Below, in pieces: positions 41,342 to 44,278 of a stretch of DNA of 44,278 nucleotides; the first letter of the stretch is position 1, and every line of letters starts with the position of its first letter. This DNA is from Treponemataceae bacterium (GTDB taxonomy: Bacteria; Spirochaetota; Spirochaetia; Treponematales; Treponemataceae): contig JAILBN010000004.1 of the NCBI GenBank assembly GCA_024680915.1, forward strand, positions 1 to 44,278. Reading direction: 5' to 3'. The notes under the pieces were generated by a model. That model saw nothing but the letters and a program-made list of their open reading frames with translations, was not told where the DNA came from and ran no database searches. The position numbers were made by a program, and so were the translations under genes.

Positions 41342-43770
41342 ACTTGGTATTTTAGCTTTTTCCCCGGCATTATAAGCTCAATCTCCGAGGCATGGTTTTT
41401 GCATGGTTTTCCGTCCCCGCCACATTTGGCCCCAACGTTCCAATCGGTGACTTTTCCATTTTTCCAGGCCAAGTCTGCCTGTAAGTTTCCGCAAAGGGCT
41501 ACACCCCGCAAAGAGCCTTCCTTCCATGCTTCAGGAAGAGCAGGCAAAAATTCTACGACTACCTTACCGTCTTGAAGTCTGCTCTGCACCAGCATTCTTG
41601 TGATTCCTGCAAGACCGCCGAAATTACCGTCAATCTGGAAGGGGGGATGGTTGTCGAAGAGATTTCCCAGGGTGGATTTTGAAAGAAGAGCCTGGACATT
41701 TTCCCAAGCTTTCTCCCCGTCACCAAGTGAAGAATAGAAGTTTATGATCCAAGCCCGGCTCCAGCCGGTATGGCCGCCGCCGTGGGCAAGCCGGTGCTCC
41801 AAGGTTTTCCTTGCGGCTTCTGCCCATTCCGGTGTGCCATCCTTTGTTATGGTGCAGCCAGGGAAAAGACCATACAGATGGGATATATGCCTGTGTCCCG
41901 GCTCAACCTCCTGGAATTCCCCGTTCCATTCTCGTATAGTTCCGTTTGATTGTATGACCGGGGGCAGAAGGCGGGAAAGTATGTCAGCAAATAGAGGCAG
42001 ATCTTTTTCCACGGCGGCGGAATAAGCGGTCGGAATTTCTTCTCCCAGCTGTGCCGCTGCGTAAAGAGTGCCCTTGAAAAGCTGCTCCAGTATACGGTTG
42101 TCCATTTCGCAGCCCGGGCAAAGGGAACCAGTCTGTCCGTTGGGAAGGCGGTAGGTGTTCTCCGGTGAGGCAGATGGGCTTACTGTAAGATTCCGCCGGC
42201 CAGCTGCGACTTTAGAGCTTTCTTCGTCCTTGCTTTCTGCCTGGGCAGGAATAGTCTCCGTTCCTTCAGTCAAGAAATCTGCGAAGAAAAGGCATGATTC
42301 ATGGAGTAGGGGGTACATTCGTCGTAGAAAGACCTTATCCTGAGTATACTCGTAGTGAGAAACTATATGAGTGGCAAGCCAGGCTCCTCCCAAAACCCAC
42401 CAGCTGGCAGGCATCCATAAATCCTGTGGTGCGCAGTCTCCCCATATATCGGTGTTGTGGTGGGCCACAAAGCCTTTACAGCCGTACATCTTTTGGGCTG
42501 TAATCTTGCCGTTGGGCAGCATCCTCTCCATCAGGTCGAAAAGAGGCTCCTCCAGCTCTGAAAGGTTACAGCAGTTGACCGGCCAGTAGTTCATCTCCGT
42601 ATTGATGTTTATTGTGAACTTGCTGCCCCAGTTGGGCTCAATCTTCCAGCACCATATTCCCTGAAGGTTTGCCGGAAGTGTTCCCGGTCTGCTGCTGGAT
42701 ATAAGCAGATAGCGGCCGAAATCGGCGTATAGCCTTACCAGATCCAAGTCCTGTGGTCTTTCTTTGAAGAGCTCCAGCAGTTTGTCTGTGGGCAGAGACT
42801 CCGCTGGGGTGTCAGGTCCGGCCTTAGCTGCGCTGCCAAGCTCCAGGCTCATCCTGTTGAAATAGCTTTGGTAGTCGGCTATATGCCGGGCTTTTATTGC
42901 TTGGTAAGCAGCCTCGAAAGCCTTTGAATCCACCGAAGCAGAGGCTGCATCAAAGAAAGCTGATATCTCATCCAGCTTTTTCAGGCAGGCTTCCTTGAAA
43001 TCCTTCTCCCTGAAGGCAGTACGTATATCCACAAAAAGAATGGCTTGGTCAGCCTCCTCCACTATGAGGGAGTGCCCGGCGGTGCGTACCCTGCCACCGA
43101 CAACGACAGCACGGGCCATGGCGCAGAAGGGAATTCCGTGGGCATCATCCATGAAGACTGTGCGATTGTCGATTTTGCCCTTGCCGTCCTCCCAGATGGT
43201 CCTGTCAAAATCAGCGGCGAAGTTTATAGAGCCCTTCTTGTCAGCAGAAGCCTTTATAATCATAAGCTCTTCCGGGGCAGATATGAAATATTCCCGGAAA
43301 TAATGGATGCCCTTTGAATCAAACTCCACAGTGGCAACTGCGGTGGAAATATCAAGCTGTCTTTTATAGGAGCTTATATGGGTTGCTTCTTGTCCACCCA
43401 CAGGACTTTCTGTGACTGGGAAGTCCCCGCAATATCCGGATTGGCTGTCCGAGCTGAAAGATATATTGAGATATCCTGCGGTCTGGAAGGCTCTTTCGTT
43501 GCAGGGCAGGGAACTGAAGGATTCAAGCACTTTCCTTTGGGCCTTTCTTATTTCACCTTCTGCAAGAAGCCTGCGGACCTCTGGAAGGGCTTCCTTTGCC
43601 TCAGGATTGTTCCTGTCCCTGAAAAAACCGGACCAGACAGAGTCCTCGTTTATCTGGAGCTTCTCAAAAGCAGGCTGTCCGAACATCATCATGCCCAGCC
43701 GGCCGTTTCCTAAAGGTAATGCTTCATTCCAATCAGAAGCAGGCTTATCATACCAAAGTGAATAATTCAT
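41335..43770 (-). CDS. GH95 family alpha-L-fucosidase (intracellular)
   Basis: 811 residues from ATG 43770, chosen because MNYSLWYDKPASDWNEALPLGNGRLG is the usual start of the family and a -10 lies 7 nt upstream. The N-terminal beta-sandwich is followed by the (alpha/alpha)6 barrel with NLQGIWCWKIEPNWGSKFTIN, INTEMNYWPVN, HHNTDIWGD (Asn region), EWNGEFQEVEPGHRHISHLYG (catalytic Glu region), GGHTGWSRAW and FQIDGNFGG (Asp region). GH95 enzymes cleave alpha-1,2-linked fucose or galactose from glycans by inversion. No signal peptide, so imported oligosaccharides are degraded inside the cell. No fucose transporter or catabolic gene is in the window. Confidence 0.94.
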   Translation of the reverse strand: MNYSLWYDKPASDWNEALPLGNGRLGMMMFGQPAFEKLQINEDSVWSGFFRDRNNPEAKEALPEVRRLLAEGEIRKAQRKVLESFSSLPCNERAFQTAGYLNISFSSDSQSGYCGDFPVTESPVGGQEATHISSYKRQLDISTAVATVEFDSKGIHYFREYFISAPEELMIIKASADKKGSINFAADFDRTIWEDGKGKIDNRTVFMDDAHGIPFCAMARAVVVGGRVRTAGHSLIVEEADQAILFVDIRTAFREKDFKEACLKKLDEISAFFDAASASVDSKAFEAAYQAIKARHIADYQSYFNRMSLELGSAAKAGPDTPAESLPTDKLLELFKERPQDLDLVRLYADFGRYLLISSSRPGTLPANLQGIWCWKIEPNWGSKFTININTEMNYWPVNCCNLSELEEPLFDLMERMLPNGKITAQKMYGCKGFVAHHNTDIWGDCAPQDLWMPASWWVLGGAWLATHIVSHYEYTQDKVFLRRMYPLLHESCLFFADFLTEGTETIPAQAESKDEESSKVAAGRRNLTVSPSASPENTYRLPNGQTGSLCPGCEMDNRILEQLFKGTLYAAAQLGEEIPTAYSAAVEKDLPLFADILSRLLPPVIQSNGTIREWNGEFQEVEPGHRHISHLYGLFPGCTITKDGTPEWAEAARKTLEHRLAHGGGHTGWSRAWIINFYSSLGDGEKAWENVQALLSKSTLGNLFDNHPPFQIDGNFGGLAGITRMLVQSRLQDGKVVVEFLPALPEAWKEGSLRGVALCGNLQADLAWKNGKVTDWNVGAKCGGDGKPCKNHASEIELIMPGKKLKYQVR

Positions 43771-43806
43771 AAGAGAAAATATGGCATAATCACGTATAAA
43801 CATCAA
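43771..43806 (-). promoter_or_regulatory. leaderless promoter of the GH95 gene
   Basis: Minus strand: TTGATG (complement of 43801-43806), 17-nt spacer, extended -10 TGC-CATATT (hexamer complement of 43778-43783), 7 nt to ATG. Confidence 0.55.
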
Positions 43807-44069
43807 TTATTAATGATAAAGGAGGGGGAAGCCCCCTGCGCTCCAGCCTCCTCGTCCGCGGCCTGCGGTGTCTTCCGCTACCCCCTGGGTAACGGCTCAG
43901 AGTATAGCGGATGTACATTTCGTAGAATACTTCATTATATGAATAATTTTTTTCCCGGAAAAATCATTTTTTTTCCATGTTCTGTCAAATAATGATATGA
44001 GAGCTGCTTGCATAAAAAACATGACCGCATACATTACTCTCAAAAATCATTCTCACAAGGACAACCGAC
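43807..44069. other. non-coding stretch with GC-rich element (43821-43895)
   Basis: The left part is GC-rich with nested stems (GGGGGAAGCCCCC; CCGCGGCCTGCGG) and ends GGGTAACGG. The right part is AT-rich with TTCAT-TAT-ATGAA, runs of T and a loose promoter candidate (TTGCAT near 44009 with TACATT). I see no gene between 43807 and 44069. Confidence 0.6.
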
Positions 44070-44278
44070 ATGGACTACCAAAACATGACTCCAGAAGAGA
44101 AGTGGGAGACAGCCACACTGGCCAACAAGTTCTTCTTCTACAAAATCTTTTTCAACGCCAGAATGTATGATACAATGGGCTCAGAAGAGGAGAAGAGCTT
44201 TTTCGGCTATCTCTGCAATGGCACAGCATACTCAGATTTCACCAGGCGGCTTGAGAAGCTGATGAGCCAGGCCAGACA
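44070..44278 (+). CDS. Rpn family protein with in-frame internal deletion of the nuclease core (3' end beyond window)
   Basis: 69 complete codons are visible. AAGG lies 9 nt before ATG 44070. Residues 1-27 (MTPEEKWETATLANKFFFYK) are the family N-terminus, which normally runs on for about 140 residues through the PD-(D/E)XK nuclease core. Here it passes directly into the C-terminal region: FFNARMYDTMGSEEEKSFF ... YSDFTRRLEKLMSQAR aligns with FFIAPTCARIIEDEEVRKFF ... GDTFTERLENYVTDAK of the gene at 1-501. The core is missing and the frame is kept. The join falls at Tyr-Lys, found at both ends of the lost segment in relatives I remember, which suggests short-homology deletion. It cannot be an active nuclease. 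The gene continues past the window, so its end is unknown. Confidence 0.75.
   Translation, partial: MDYQNMTPEEKWETATLANKFFFYKIFFNARMYDTMGSEEEKSFFGYLCNGTAYSDFTRRLEKLMSQAR

Overview
The window reads as chromosomal DNA of a host- or gut-associated treponeme (Spirochaetota). This is inferred from gene content and not proven: spirochaete-style lipoprotein signals, a lone PTS enzyme I, an Rpn/PD-(D/E)XK nuclease-family gene at each edge, an SUMF1-type lipoprotein, a huge exported Ig-repeat protein, and the mix of parAB, guaA, proS and der with anaerobe-type genes. Base composition is mid-GC. One AT-rich gene (26231-27427) and several short GC-rich intergenic elements stand out.

Layout. 1-501: 3' part of an Rpn-family gene. 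584-2356 (minus): DRTGG-like protein and a SAM methyltransferase, divergent from parA-parB (2403-4044). 4187-10336: a 2049-residue exported Ig-repeat protein with a beta-barrel-like C-terminus, closed by a clear terminator. 10385-12855: apbE lipoprotein facing a NusG-II protein and a Gx-transporter protein; together they resemble part of a flavin-based extracellular electron-transfer locus. 13043-14524: SUMF1 lipoprotein. 14527-14918: a duplicated terminator/tRNA-tail unit around a 123-nt structured insert, then tRNA-Ala(GGC). 14937-17172: LysR regulator divergent from a CofE-like ligase. 17294-21093: HExxH protein, Ser-rich exported protein, lipoprotein, and NlpC/P60 hydrolase fused to a barrel-like domain. 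21271-22995: acyl-CoA synthetase. 23014-25228 (minus): CBS-ATPase, DRTGG and PHP genes, a signalling set I associate with [FeFe]-hydrogenase loci. 25280-26101: HAD phosphatase. 26231-27427: AAA/DUF4143 ATPase. 27603-31149: guaA and proS. 31177-33136: two exported or membrane proteins that converge. 33235-38010: ptsI-der-merR-rsm22-like. 38178-43770: exported helical-repeat protein, MATE transporter, discoidin-like protein and GH95 fucosidase. 44070-end: an internally deleted Rpn gene.

The strongest cross-window signal is in the promoters. At least fifteen genes, mostly at the head of a transcription unit, have a sigma70-type -10 hexamer ending only 6-8 nt before the start codon, often with a -35 at 17-18 nt spacing and no Shine-Dalgarno sequence. 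This predicts leaderless mRNAs. Other genes, including the Ig-repeat protein, SUMF1 lipoprotein, LysR, CofE-like and acyl-CoA synthetase genes, have ordinary ribosome binding sites. Several starts were chosen on this basis.

Other points for a second look are the EetA/EetB/FmnB-like trio, the tRNA-tail duplication, hairpin-rich elements placed directly after stop codons, and the in-frame deletion in the right-edge Rpn gene. No CRISPR array, complete insertion sequence, rRNA or recognisable parS site was seen.
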